A DNA stretch of 64,000 nt from an uncultured Succinivibrio sp. (GTDB taxonomy: Bacteria > Pseudomonadota > Gammaproteobacteria > Enterobacterales > Succinivibrionaceae): contig CAKQDA010000008.1 in assembly GCA_934218695.1 (NCBI GenBank), positions 1 to 64,000 on the forward strand. Direction: 5' to 3'. The notes below the pieces were generated by a model. It saw only the letters and a list, made by a program, of their open reading frames with translations. It was not told the DNA's origin and searched no databases. How positions within the stretch are numbered: position 1 is the stretch's first letter; each line of letters starts with the position of its first letter. Both the position numbers and the translations under genes were made by a program. Shown here piece by piece: positions 10,138 through 18,989 of this stretch.

Positions 10138-10974
10138 CTAATTTACAACCACAAAATTTAAATGCAGCCTGGCCTCATCAAGAAGTTTCTGGGCTTTGGG
10201 AATATCATTTATCGAGATCTTCTCAGAAAAATATCCGCCTATGCTTATACTGAGCTTTACAGCAGGATGCTGAGGAATAACCGTTCTCTGTATTGCAGAT
10301 CTGATTTCCTCAAGTTTTCCTTTTAATACAGGCTGCTTCATGCCGTAGAAGAATATCAGGAACTTCTCGCCTTCAAGATAAATAACCGAATCGGTTTTTC
10401 TGACACATTTCTGTATGGTGATGCCAAGTGTCTTTAATGCAGCCTCAGTAACCATAGGTCCGTAAGTTTCCCTGATTTGCCTGTACAGATCAAGATCGAC
10501 TCTGGCAATGGCTGTGGCTTTCTGCAGGGCCTGTTTCTGATCGTCATAATAGCGGCGGTTGTAACAGGTCGTCAGCGGATCTCGGTAGTTTTCGTCACTG
10601 TACTCGTTGAACAGTCTGATAAAATCGTTCTTTCCAAAATCCTTGAACAGAGAATCGTTATTTATCATGGAAACTGATTCAAGAACATACTCTCTGCTGT
10701 CAATAAGAATGTATTTTGCGGTTACAAAAAAGATATTCTGTTTTAAAAACTCAAACTTGTTGATTTGAGTCTTTCCTTTCAGGGCCCGCATGGTGATGCT
10801 GTCGGGGTTGCTCGCGTCCTCGCCTACAGAAACGGTTTTGAGTTCACCGTTCTCTGCTGTTATGTACTTTTTTCCGGTAGCAACATCAAGAAGACTCACA
10901 TAGGTGAATATTCTTGACAACTGCTTTAAAAAGGGGATGATTTCGTCTCTTTTAAAAGAAATGTTCTCTGACAT
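10138..10974 (-). CDS. Degenerate GGDEF-domain protein
   Basis: 278 residues. Residues 1-125 form an unidentified mixed alpha/beta input domain. Residues 130-278 match a GGDEF domain: DPLTTCYNRRY at its start, a metal-type VDLDLYRQI (159-167), and SISIGGY near the end. The signature loop is EGEKF (201-205) instead of GGDEF, so the metal/GTP-coordinating Asp/Glu pair is altered and diguanylate cyclase activity is doubtful. It may act as a GTP or c-di-GMP sensor. No TM segment or signal peptide. Single gene, not in an evident operon. Confidence 0.75.
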   Translation of the reverse strand: MSENISFKRDEIIPFLKQLSRIFTYVSLLDVATGKKYITAENGELKTVSVGEDASNPDSITMRALKGKTQINKFEFLKQNIFFVTAKYILIDSREYVLESVSMINNDSLFKDFGKNDFIRLFNEYSDENYRDPLTTCYNRRYYDDQKQALQKATAIARVDLDLYRQIRETYGPMVTEAALKTLGITIQKCVRKTDSVIYLEGEKFLIFFYGMKQPVLKGKLEEIRSAIQRTVIPQHPAVKLSISIGGYFSEKISINDIPKAQKLLDEARLHLNFVVVN

Positions 10975-11355
10975 ACAAATCTGATTTTGCCGACTGTAAA
11001 TTATTATTTTGCTTAAACGTCATGTGCTTTAATCTGCAGAAAAACGCTTTTATACAGGTGGTAATGGAAGAACCTGCTACAGATAAAAGCAGTAAAAGCA
11101 TATCTTAAGTTTGAAAAAAGGAATTTTATAGAGATCACATCCTCACGTAAAACTGCCTTAAGATAACATTTTTTGCAAAACTGTCTCTTATAGTGAAACG
11201 ATAAACTGATACTGAATATTAAAATGCGCCACTGTTAAATTTTACAGTTGCCAGTGTGATGAGTGAAACTGTGGATAAAGGTGGTTTCCAAAGGTTAACC
11301 ACTGCAGAATAAGAAAATTTCACAGTCGCTTTCAGATCATGAGGTGTCACTGTTC
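10975..11355. other. Intergenic region, no gene seen
   Basis: About 380 bp without a supported ORF. The only structure noted is an imperfect 18-bp palindrome at 11231-11248 (ACTGT-TAAATTTT-ACAGT). Promoter elements for the GGDEF gene are not clear. Confidence 0.4.
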
Positions 11356-11382
11356 TTAAAAAAAAGAATGCAGCGACGCTGC
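11356..11382 (-). terminator. Intrinsic terminator of the SNF2 pseudogene
   Basis: On the minus strand GCAGC-GTC-GCTGC (11370-11382) is followed by ATTC and an eight-T run. It is still intact downstream of the decayed helicase gene. Confidence 0.75.
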
Positions 11383-11393
11383 CTTCATAAGCA

Positions 11394-12497
11394 TTAGTTC
11401 AGAAGATCTAGAAGCTCCTCTTCAGAGAGTTTCATCGCCTCAGCAGCCACACCTGATGTTCCTTCAAGGAAGTCTGCTGCAATCTCTCTTTTCCTTGCGT
11501 GTAGTTCAAGGATCTTCTCCTCAAGAGAGTCCTTTAGCACAAGTCTTATCACGTTGACAGGTCTGGTCTGACCGATTCTGTAGGCTCGGTCTGTTGCCTG
11601 ATCTTCAACAGCGGGGTTCCACCATGGATCAAGGTGCACCACATAATCTGCTCCTGTAAGGTTCAGACCCTGTCCGCCAGCCTTGAGACTTATCAGAAAT
11701 ACATCTCCCTCTCCTGCCTGGAACTCATTTATGGTTTTTGCTCGGGCCTTTTCAGGAGTGCTGCCGTCCAGGTGCTGGTAGCTTATATTCTTTTTATCAA
11801 GAACTTCCCTTATTCTCTGCAGGTATGACACAAACTGACTGAATACGAGCAGTCTGTGACCGCCACTCAAAGCTTCATCGAGCAGATCTTCAAAAGCTTT
11901 GGTCTTTGAGCTTTCACCTGATTTGAGCTCCTTTCCCAGTGGGGCAGGATCACAGCAGAACTGTCTTAACTTTGTAAGTGAGGACAGGATCTGCAGTCTT
12001 CTCTGTTCGTTTTTGTTTGGAGCAAGTTTGTTCTTTTCAAGATCTTCCGGGGTAGAAAGTCTTAAGGCCTCGTACAGCTCCTGTTCACGCTGTCATGCCT
12101 CAACCGTAATCACCTGTTCGGTTCTAGGTTGCAGATCATCAAGAACATCTCCCTTTAATCGTCTCGAAATGAATGGACTTATCAGAAACTTGAGCATTCT
12201 GTTGGCAACCATGTTGCTGTGAGCATTGGCAAAACGGGCTGGAATGACTGCTTGGAGCCTAAAAATCCTGGGTTGATGATGTTGAAGATACTCCACAAAT
12301 CATCAAGATTGTTTTCAATAGGGGTACCGGTAAGCGCAAGTCTCATTTTGGCGTTTATCATGGTGGCAGTTTTAGCTCTCTGTGTTAAAGAGTTCTTTAA
12401 GGCCTGGGCTTCATCAAATACGGCCATCTGCCATTTTACCTTTGACAGAATTTCAGATTCGATTGAGAACAGGCCGTAGCTTACAATCAGTACCTCT
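11394..12497 (-). pseudogene. Truncated and frameshifted SNF2/RapA-like helicase
   Basis: The minus strand encodes the helicase end of an SNF2-family ATPase in pieces. From 12497 inward one frame reads VLIVSYGLF, then FDEAQALKN (motif II, DEAQ), LTGTPIENNL (motif III) and INPGFLG. Around 12236-12250 the match switches frame to RFANAHSNMVANRML. At 12093-12095 an in-frame TGA interrupts it; the same frame resumes and from 11870 to 11394 gives the intact C-terminal helicase domain (LLVFSQF, LISLKAGGQGLNLTGA, ATDRAYRIGQ). The N-terminal part including Walker A is absent: similarity stops at about 12497, before the flgJ promoter. A deletion plus point decay is the simplest reading. Sequencing error could explain one lesion but not the missing N-terminus. 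Confidence 0.85.
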
Positions 12498-12640
12498 TAT
12501 TGATTATTACTTGAAAGTTCAATGATAAATGTGCCTGTTTGAGCTGTGTTACTGAATTTCTGCAATCAGATTTTTTTCCTGCAGATGCATGGAAATTCAG
12601 CACTGTCAGTACACACATCCTGCTAATGATAATCTTCAGA

Positions 12641-12656
12641 TGGCACACTAATTGCT
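12641..12656 (+). promoter_or_regulatory. Sigma-54 promoter of flgJKL
   Basis: TGGCAC-ACTAA-TTGCT matches the sigma-54 consensus TGGCAC-N5-TTGCW with GG and GC exactly 10 bp apart. The expected start near 12667 gives a leader of about 47 nt before flgJ. It fits control by the FlrA-type activator encoded at 6198-7706. Confidence 0.85.
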
Positions 12657-12713
12657 TTACTGTATCTGTAACAGTAATACTGTCAATAAACTGATAATTG
12701 AACCGGGTGTGTT

Positions 12714-13709
12714 ATGAGTGATGATTTAATGATTTCAACAGACAAAGGTCCTGACATGGGACTTGTCAGCGATCACCGTAACTTAAGAAAGTTAAGAGAA
12801 CTCGGTCAGGGCGACAAAAAGTCTCAGGCTCTGGCTTTAAAGGCTGCAGCAGAACAGTTCCAGTCAATTTTAAATCAGTACTGGGTTGATGCCATGCGTC
12901 AGTCAAACGACACCATCAATCCTGATTCACCTCTGCATTCAAAATATTCAGGTTTCTTTGAGGATATGTTAGCTCAGCAGAACGTGTCCACCATGACCTC
13001 AAAAGAGGGTATGAACAAAAACTCCATTACCTATCTTCTGACAAAACAGTTTGCAAAATCCTTAGGAGATGAAGGCAAGGAGCTTATGGCTGAGTTAGAT
13101 AAGATGTCTGTATCAGGCAATCAGCAGGGGTCTTACATTAAAGGTTCCAATATCAGTGCAAGTCAGTTCTTTGACAGTCATATTGATACTAAGGGATCAA
13201 TAAGTTCTCTTCGCAGAATGTATGAGGGACTGCCTGATCCTCAGACTATGTCCAGTTTTAAGTCACAGGAAGAGTTCGTAGAAAAGATGATGCCTTATGC
13301 CTTAAAGGCAGTGGAGGGGTTGGGCTTTAATCCTCTGGTGCTTGTAGCTCAGGCCGCTCTTGAAACTGGATGGGGACAGCATGTATCAAGTGGCAACAAC
13401 TACTATGGTATTAAGGCTAATTCCTCCTGGACAGGTGAGAGCGAGAAACTCTCATCAGAGGAATTTGAAAACGGTAAATTTGTAAGTGAAGTCAGCTCCT
13501 TTAGAAAATATTCTGACGTTTTAGACAGTATGAAGGATTATTTAAAGTTCATAAAAGAAAATCCAAGATACGAAAAAGCAGTCGGGAAAAGTTATTCTCT
13601 TGATGAATATTTCGAGGAAATTCAAAGAGCTGGATACGCTACTGATCCTAATTACGCCGACAAACTTAAAAAAATTTCACGCAAAATTGCATTTATGGCA
13701 TACAAATAG
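12714..13709 (+). CDS. flgJ: FlgJ, flagellar rod assembly protein with peptidoglycan hydrolase domain
   Basis: 331 residues, periplasmic, exported through the flagellar apparatus (no Sec signal). Residues about 40-120 resemble the rod-binding domain (AAAEQFQSILNQYWVDAMR); residues about 185-331 are a glucosaminidase domain with AALETGWGQ carrying the catalytic Glu, NNYYGIKA and the terminal helices. It cuts a hole in the wall so the rod can pass. Normally it follows flgI in a long operon; here it stands directly behind its own sigma-54 promoter next to a pseudogene, so the flgB-I part is elsewhere or lost. Confidence 0.93.
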   Translation: MSDDLMISTDKGPDMGLVSDHRNLRKLRELGQGDKKSQALALKAAAEQFQSILNQYWVDAMRQSNDTINPDSPLHSKYSGFFEDMLAQQNVSTMTSKEGMNKNSITYLLTKQFAKSLGDEGKELMAELDKMSVSGNQQGSYIKGSNISASQFFDSHIDTKGSISSLRRMYEGLPDPQTMSSFKSQEEFVEKMMPYALKAVEGLGFNPLVLVAQAALETGWGQHVSSGNNYYGIKANSSWTGESEKLSSEEFENGKFVSEVSSFRKYSDVLDSMKDYLKFIKENPRYEKAVGKSYSLDEYFEEIQRAGYATDPNYADKLKKISRKIAFMAYK

Positions 13710-13735
13710 CATATAGATATTCAGAAGAGGAAAAA

Positions 13736-13767
13736 GGCAATTAGTTGCCAATTACTTGGCAGTGCCA
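13736..13767 (+). other. Mutually exclusive hairpins in the flgJ-flgK leader
   Basis: Three overlapping stem options: GGCAA-TTAG-TTGCC (13736-13749), GCCAA-TTAC-TTGGC (13747-13760) and TGGCA-G-TGCCA (13757-13767). The middle stem competes with both others. The flgK ribosome binding site AAGGGG follows directly. This may modulate processing or flgK translation. Confidence 0.4.
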
Positions 13768-13782
13768 TAAAGGGGTCATAAA

Positions 13783-15834
13783 ATGTCAGTCGATTTAATC
13801 CTAACTGGTAAATATGGTGTTTTAAACAGTCAGAAGCTGTTAAATGCAACTTCTAACAACATTAACAATGTAAACACCGAAGGTTACGTCCGTAAGGAAA
13901 CTCAGACCTACACCTCATGTGTGGACTGGGGCGTGGGCGCTACCTACACCAGACGTATTTATGACCAGTATGTTCAGCGTCAGATGTTTACCGACACCGG
14001 TACCAAGGCCTACTATTCAGCCTACAAGGAAGGTATGGATACAGCAGACAAGGTTCTGTCAGATTCAACCATGTCCATTGCCAATGCTGTAACCTCTGTA
14101 TTTGATGCAATGTCAACTGCTGTTAACAATCCTACCTCTTCAGCTAACAGATCTGCTGCCAAGGCTCAGCTTGAGAACCTGGTTGAAAGAGCAACTTCAG
14201 CCAACAACTCCATGCTCGAGTCGCTCAATACCGTCAACAATCAGATTTCAGATGATGTCAGTGACATCAATTCTCTGACAGAGGCTATCTGCAAGATCAA
14301 TGATCAGATCAGAACCTTGAGTATTTCAGACAATGCCACTAATAATGAAATCTATATGCAGATGTTAGATGAGCGCGATCGTCTTATCAACAATCTTTCA
14401 AGTTATGTCGGACTTAACGTTAAAGTTCAGCAGGACGGCACCTATGAGGTCTACATGGACTCAGGCATGCTGCTTGCCAACGGTGATGTCTATGCTAAAC
14501 TTACCCAGGAGCAGAACAAGTTTGATGTAACCAAAAGTGATATCTATCTTACCTATGACAGCATCTATGATTCAGGCAAGGATAAGAGTCATGTCAAGCT
14601 GTCAGGCGATAACATCGGCGGTTCTCTTGGCGGTTATGTAAATTCCACTAAAGAGATCCGTGCCACCATGCGTGAGCTTGGCAAGGCAATGGTTTCTCTT
14701 GCAGACGCCCTGAATGTTCAGAATAAGGCTGGTTTTACCCTAGAGGACATCGCAGGTGGCGATCTTCTGACAGTACCAGGCGGTTTTGGCAGATCAGACA
14801 ATCCTGACAACAGCATTGCCTTCTCATTCAACGAAAACCAGGGGTCAAATGTGCAGAGCTATTCCTTCCAGGTGTCATTTAACGGCGGTGAAATGCACAT
14901 CTACAAGGTTGATGCTGATGACAGACGTACTGATATCACCAATGAACTTGGAAATATCCCTGACAATGCCACATCCGTAAGTCTTGATAATTACGGTATT
15001 ACACTGTCATTCAACAAGAATTTCGGCACCTTAAAGGGTGAAGGTACCACTTTCTATGTGCAGCCTACCTTAATGGCCGCAACACAAATTAAGTCAAATG
15101 TTTCAAAGCCTGAGGACTTTGCCTTTGCTTCTGCTGTAAGAACACGCACTGCACCAAATAATTACGGTAACGCCACAGCCTCTTTATCAAGATGCTCAAA
15201 CACAGGTGCAAACTATGGTGTTTCAGTAGGTGCTGACGGAAAACCTGTATTCAACGCAGGGGCTCCTGTCAATATCGTAATTGATGCTGACGGTAACTAT
15301 GTGGTAAAGGATGGTGCCGGTAAGACTTTAGGCAGGGCTCCTGCCTCATGCAACGGTACCAATGTACTTGCCAATGCTGTAACCTATGATGATGCAAATC
15401 AGACATTTACCACCACTCCATTAAAGGATTACGGTTATGACATTACCATCAGCGGTACTGTAAAGGAAAATGACAAATTTTCAATTGAGATCAACGAGGG
15501 CGGTCAGGCTGACAACTCAAACGGTACTGCTCTGATTCAGTTAAGAAGCAAGAACATCACCAGAACCACAGGTTCATCAAAGGTTACCACCTTTAATGAC
15601 GGTTACGCCAATCTTCTGGCAGAGCTCGGCGCCTCAATCACCACAGCCAGTGCCAACGAGGAGGCTGCAACAGCAAAGCTTGAGCAGACCACCAAGCTTT
15701 ATCAGTCAGATGCAGGTGTAAATCTTGATGAGGAAGCAACAAATTTACTGATGTATCAGCAGAGCTACCAGGCCTGTGCAAAGATCATCGAAGCTTCACA
15801 GACTATTTTCAACTCTCTAATCAGTTCATTCTAA
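13783..15834 (+). CDS. flgK: FlgK, flagellar hook-filament junction protein 1 (HAP1)
   Basis: 683 residues, longer than the Salmonella protein (about 550) because of an expanded central region. The N-terminal D0 segment has the hallmark SNNINNVNTEGYVRK; the C-terminus ends in the D0 heptads NLLMYQQSYQACAKIIEASQT. Secreted by the flagellar export system to join hook and filament. The AAGGGG ribosome site 8 nt before the ATG supports the start. The surface-exposed middle part is rich in Asn/Asp/Thr/Gly repeats typical of variable flagellar domains. Confidence 0.96.
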   Translation: MSVDLILTGKYGVLNSQKLLNATSNNINNVNTEGYVRKETQTYTSCVDWGVGATYTRRIYDQYVQRQMFTDTGTKAYYSAYKEGMDTADKVLSDSTMSIANAVTSVFDAMSTAVNNPTSSANRSAAKAQLENLVERATSANNSMLESLNTVNNQISDDVSDINSLTEAICKINDQIRTLSISDNATNNEIYMQMLDERDRLINNLSSYVGLNVKVQQDGTYEVYMDSGMLLANGDVYAKLTQEQNKFDVTKSDIYLTYDSIYDSGKDKSHVKLSGDNIGGSLGGYVNSTKEIRATMRELGKAMVSLADALNVQNKAGFTLEDIAGGDLLTVPGGFGRSDNPDNSIAFSFNENQGSNVQSYSFQVSFNGGEMHIYKVDADDRRTDITNELGNIPDNATSVSLDNYGITLSFNKNFGTLKGEGTTFYVQPTLMAATQIKSNVSKPEDFAFASAVRTRTAPNNYGNATASLSRCSNTGANYGVSVGADGKPVFNAGAPVNIVIDADGNYVVKDGAGKTLGRAPASCNGTNVLANAVTYDDANQTFTTTPLKDYGYDITISGTVKENDKFSIEINEGGQADNSNGTALIQLRSKNITRTTGSSKVTTFNDGYANLLAELGASITTASANEEAATAKLEQTTKLYQSDAGVNLDEEATNLLMYQQSYQACAKIIEASQTIFNSLISSF

Positions 15835-15847
15835 AGGAGGCTGCTAA

Positions 15848-17059
15848 ATGAGAATTTCAACAACAATGCAGTTTACCAGTAGCCTCACCTACATTCAGAA
15901 GGCTAACTCAACTGTAGATGATTCGGCAAAACGCTACAATACCGGTTTAAAGTTCAATACTGCTGGTGAAAATCCATCCGGTATGGCATCCAAGGTTAAA
16001 TATGAAGGTGCTATTGCTGCTTATGATCAGTACTCTAAAGACGGAGGTCTTGCAGCCAATACTCTGTCTGAAGAGGAAACCTCTCTGCAGTCAATGTGGT
16101 CAGCACTGTCAAGCATCAACACCCGTCTCATTCAGTGTGTTGACAGCTCAAATGATGACAGCAGCCTAAAGGCTCTGGCAGCTGAAATTGCCCAGACCCG
16201 TGATCATCTGTATGATCTGATGAATACTCAGAATACTGAAGGTGAGTATATTTTCTCAGGTGCAAAATCAGATGTTCCAACATTCACCCTGACTTCAGAC
16301 GGGCACTACAAGTGTCAGGCTGACGGTTCAACCAGAAGTGTTCTGGTTTCACCAAGTGTAACTGTACAGGTGTCAGATTCAGGCCTTGATATTTTTGAAA
16401 ACTGCCGTACGGCAGATTCCATGACTGTTACCGGAAATCCAAAGATTGACAGTGCCGTGATAAGTTCTTACGGTGACTTTGGCGATTTGTACGAGCAGTA
16501 CTACTCAAGTGCACAGGGTGCCAACAATACATTAAATATTAATGTAACTCCAGATGGTGTGTTCTCTCTTACAGATCAGAACGGTAATATTATTGAACGT
16601 GGTGAGGTTGACAAGTCCAGCGGCACTATCAGTGTCAAGGGCATGGAGTTTACCCTGGGCAATGTCAATTATGCAGGTACCATCAGCATAGAGCTTGATC
16701 CTCCTAATACCGACAATATGCTTAATGTCTTAACTGACATAGTCAATAAGATTAACGATCCTGCTTTGAGCAACACTGAAAAGACAGCTGCTATTGCAAA
16801 GGTTCAAAAGTCTGTTGGCATTGCCATGACTCAGTACGATTCTTACCGCGGACAAATTGGTGCAAGACAGAACACTATTACTACAGTTCTTGATTCAAAT
16901 GAGTCTCTGTCTGAGATTAAGACCGAATCAAAAGCAAAGGTTTCCGAGGTTGATGCCTTTGAGGCGGCATCTGATCTGGTTCAGTCGCAGAATCAGCTAG
17001 CTGTTTCACGTCAGATTTACAGCATGTTATCTAAACAGTCTCTGTTTGATTACATATAA
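15848..17059 (+). CDS. flgL: FlgL, flagellar hook-filament junction protein 3 (HAP3)
   Basis: 403 residues with flagellin-like termini: N-terminal MRISTTMQFTSSLTYIQ and C-terminal DLVQSQNQLAVSRQIYSMLS. It joins FlgK to the filament. Strong AAAGGAGG ribosome site; 13 bp after flgK, clearly the same operon. Confidence 0.95.
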   Translation: MRISTTMQFTSSLTYIQKANSTVDDSAKRYNTGLKFNTAGENPSGMASKVKYEGAIAAYDQYSKDGGLAANTLSEEETSLQSMWSALSSINTRLIQCVDSSNDDSSLKALAAEIAQTRDHLYDLMNTQNTEGEYIFSGAKSDVPTFTLTSDGHYKCQADGSTRSVLVSPSVTVQVSDSGLDIFENCRTADSMTVTGNPKIDSAVISSYGDFGDLYEQYYSSAQGANNTLNINVTPDGVFSLTDQNGNIIERGEVDKSSGTISVKGMEFTLGNVNYAGTISIELDPPNTDNMLNVLTDIVNKINDPALSNTEKTAAIAKVQKSVGIAMTQYDSYRGQIGARQNTITTVLDSNESLSEIKTESKAKVSEVDAFEAASDLVQSQNQLAVSRQIYSMLSKQSLFDYI

Positions 17060-17083
17060 TAATATCAGTGAGAGGAAGAGAAT

Positions 17084-17377
17084 ATGATTAACTTAAATAC
17101 AAATGTTGCAAATGCAAACACCGTTGTTTCATCAGCAAAGACTGCAAACAGTGCAGTTAATGACAGTGTAAGAGGCAATCCAATGGTTAATACCGGAGCT
17201 TCATCTGTTGTAAATTTACAGACAGGAGCTCACAGTGCAGATACTTCAGGAGCTGTTAAAGTTGACACATCAAATGCAAAAAGCATGGTCGCAGATATTG
17301 CTGCTATGCTTGGCAGAAGTGGCAACGCTGTTCAGGCAAACTTAAACGGTTTTGATGCTGCCCGCCTGCTGGCATAG
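17084..17377 (+). CDS. Unknown 97-residue protein co-transcribed with flgL
   Basis: I do not recognise the family. The gene starts 24 bp after flgL with a GAGAGGAAGAG ribosome site and is followed directly by a strong terminator, so it closes the flgJKL operon. The protein is low in hydrophobic residues, rich in Ala, Asn, Ser and Val, and has no signal peptide or TM segment. Its first residues (MINLNTNVAN) resemble a flagellin N-terminus, and its last (VQANLNGFDAARLLA) resemble a flagellin D0 C-terminus (QANxxxxxALxLL). It could be a secreted filament or junction component or a chaperone-like factor; this is inference from position and termini only. Confidence 0.65.
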   Translation: MINLNTNVANANTVVSSAKTANSAVNDSVRGNPMVNTGASSVVNLQTGAHSADTSGAVKVDTSNAKSMVADIAAMLGRSGNAVQANLNGFDAARLLA

Positions 17378-17390
17378 TCTTATTTCAAAG

Positions 17391-17434
17391 AAAAAATGCA
17401 CTGTCCGAAAAAATGAGGAGAGTGCATTTTTTTT
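17391..17434 (+). terminator. Intrinsic terminator of flgJ-flgK-flgL-17084 operon
   Basis: AAAATGCACT (17393-17402) pairs with AGTGCATTTT (17421-17430), continuing into an eight-T run. Confidence 0.88.
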
Positions 17435-17490
17435 GCACTCTAATCCTGACACAAAATATATACAATTTACGTGATAAACATACAGCTTAA

Positions 17491-18111
17491 CTGTTTCACA
17501 AGGGTTACCTTACAGTAGACAGTGAAAAGACAGATGAAATATATCAAGCAGATGGTATCAGCTTTAACAGAGACATCTTTTCAAGAATACCAAATCTGAA
17601 AATCAGAGAATGTTTTACTGACAACATTAAAGAAAGATTTTCCAATGTTGTAAGTAAAGACAGTCTTGCAGATAAGATTGCCTGTGCTCTGTTAGATGGT
17701 GATGACGCATTTGTTCAGAGTAAGCTTGGTCCTTTATTACGCTCATTTGTATCAGTAAGAGACAGTGCCACCAAAGCTCCTCATGAGAATTACTATCACT
17801 GCTTTTTAAACGGTATCTTTTCAAACTGTAAAGATCACCTGGGAGAATATCACACAAACTCTGAAGCAGGAGACGGTTATGCTGACATCTGTTTTAAAGA
17901 TTTAACAGGAAGCAGAGCCTACGTCATTGAAATTAAAGTCTGCAGTGAAAATGAAAGCAGAATTCGCAAGGCAAATGAAGCAATTGATCAAATCATAGAA
18001 AAGCACTATGCAGAGCTGTTTCTTAATAATGAGAATATAACAGACATAAAGGCAGTTGGAATTGCTTTTTCAGGAAAGTATTGTGCTGTCTGTGTAAAAA
18101 GACTGAAGTGA
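17491..18111 (+). pseudogene. C-terminal fragment of an AAA-ATPase-like / PD-(D/E)XK protein
   Basis: An open frame without a proper start reads FHKGYLTVD, RIPNLKIRECF, SVRDSATKAPHENYY, FSNCKD, then GDGYADICF and VIEIKVC, ending at a TGA at 18109-18111. It aligns collinearly with the last third of the full-length protein at 47164-49017 (GYLTLD, RIPNLEIRECF, SVRDTATKAPHENYY, GDGYADIIF, IIELKVC). The N-terminal ATPase part, about 420 residues, is missing, and an in-frame TAA directly precedes 17491. The nuclease-like motif (D...E-x-K) is preserved. No ribosome site is visible. It lies between the flgL operon and flaG, so it marks an old insertion or rearrangement. Confidence 0.85.
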
Positions 18112-18246
18112 ATGTTATCTTGAGATAGCTAATTCACGGACGTCCATATTAAGTTGTGGACGTTCATCTCCTTTCTAAATATTTTCAGATAAGTCTTTGT
18201 ATTATTTTCCTTTTATATTCCGTTCAAAATTTCTTCAATTTTTTCT

Positions 18247-18273
18247 TAAAGTTTTAAAAAAACTGTCCGTTAT
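18247..18273 (+). promoter_or_regulatory. Sigma-28 (FliA)-like promoter of flaG
   Basis: TAAA (18247-18250), 15 bp, TCCGTTAT (18266-18273), against consensus TAAA-N15-GCCGATAA (5 of 8 in the -10). Located about 80 bp before the flaG start. Confidence 0.55.
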
Positions 18274-18353
18274 AGAGTACAGATGGAAGAGTAATATTAC
18301 TTTTCTTTAGGAGAGAAAAAATTTTTACCTCTCAATAAGAGGGGAGGCCAGCT

Positions 18354-18872
18354 ATGAGCGATATTACTATTACTAGTTCTAATACGATGTCATCTGTAGC
18401 TAATCAGGCTTATGCTGCCCAGACACAGGCGGCAAAAGTGGAAAATAATGCGGCTGATGACATAAAAAAACAGAATACTCAGGCAGTAAAAAGTGCTGCA
18501 TATTCAGACAGGAATGCTGAAACCAAAAGTTCACAGAACTCTGATCTTGATGAAGTGGTAAAGGAAACTGCAAAAAAAATCAACGAAGAGAAGAAACTCT
18601 CTAAATATCTGCAGGAGCATAATGAAAAGGTGGCTCAGGATCGCAAGAACGATCTGAATCGCCAGAACATAGGGCTTGCCTTCAGTGTTGATAAGAATAC
18701 TGAGAATACTGTAGTTAAGGTAACAGATCTTAATACAGAGAAACTTGTTCGTCAGATCCCATCTGAGGATTTTTTAAAGCTTGCAGAGCGCTTAAAGAAT
18801 ATGAGAGACAATACAGCTGTTTCTAAAAAAGATGCTGAAACTAAAGGTATTCTTTTTGATGAAAAAGCTTAG
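18354..18872 (+). CDS. flaG: FlaG-family flagellar protein
   Basis: 172 residues. A low-complexity, Ala/Asn/Lys-rich N-terminal half (1-95) precedes the conserved FlaG domain: IGLAFSVDKNTENTVVKV, then RQIPSEDFLKLAERL. FlaG influences filament length in polar flagellates. The usual neighbours, flagellin on one side and fliD on the other, are absent here. GAGGGGAGG ribosome site before ATG. At 120 to 170 residues FlaG proteins vary, so the length is acceptable. Confidence 0.88.
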   Translation: MSDITITSSNTMSSVANQAYAAQTQAAKVENNAADDIKKQNTQAVKSAAYSDRNAETKSSQNSDLDEVVKETAKKINEEKKLSKYLQEHNEKVAQDRKNDLNRQNIGLAFSVDKNTENTVVKVTDLNTEKLVRQIPSEDFLKLAERLKNMRDNTAVSKKDAETKGILFDEKA

Positions 18873-18989
18873 TCTTAAAATCTATACCTCCTAAAAAATA
18901 GACCTGAAAGTGAAAACTTTCAGGTCAAAATTTTTTAGGACTCTCTAATGAATAATTAGAGAATTGAACTTATTTAGCTAATTTCCTGT

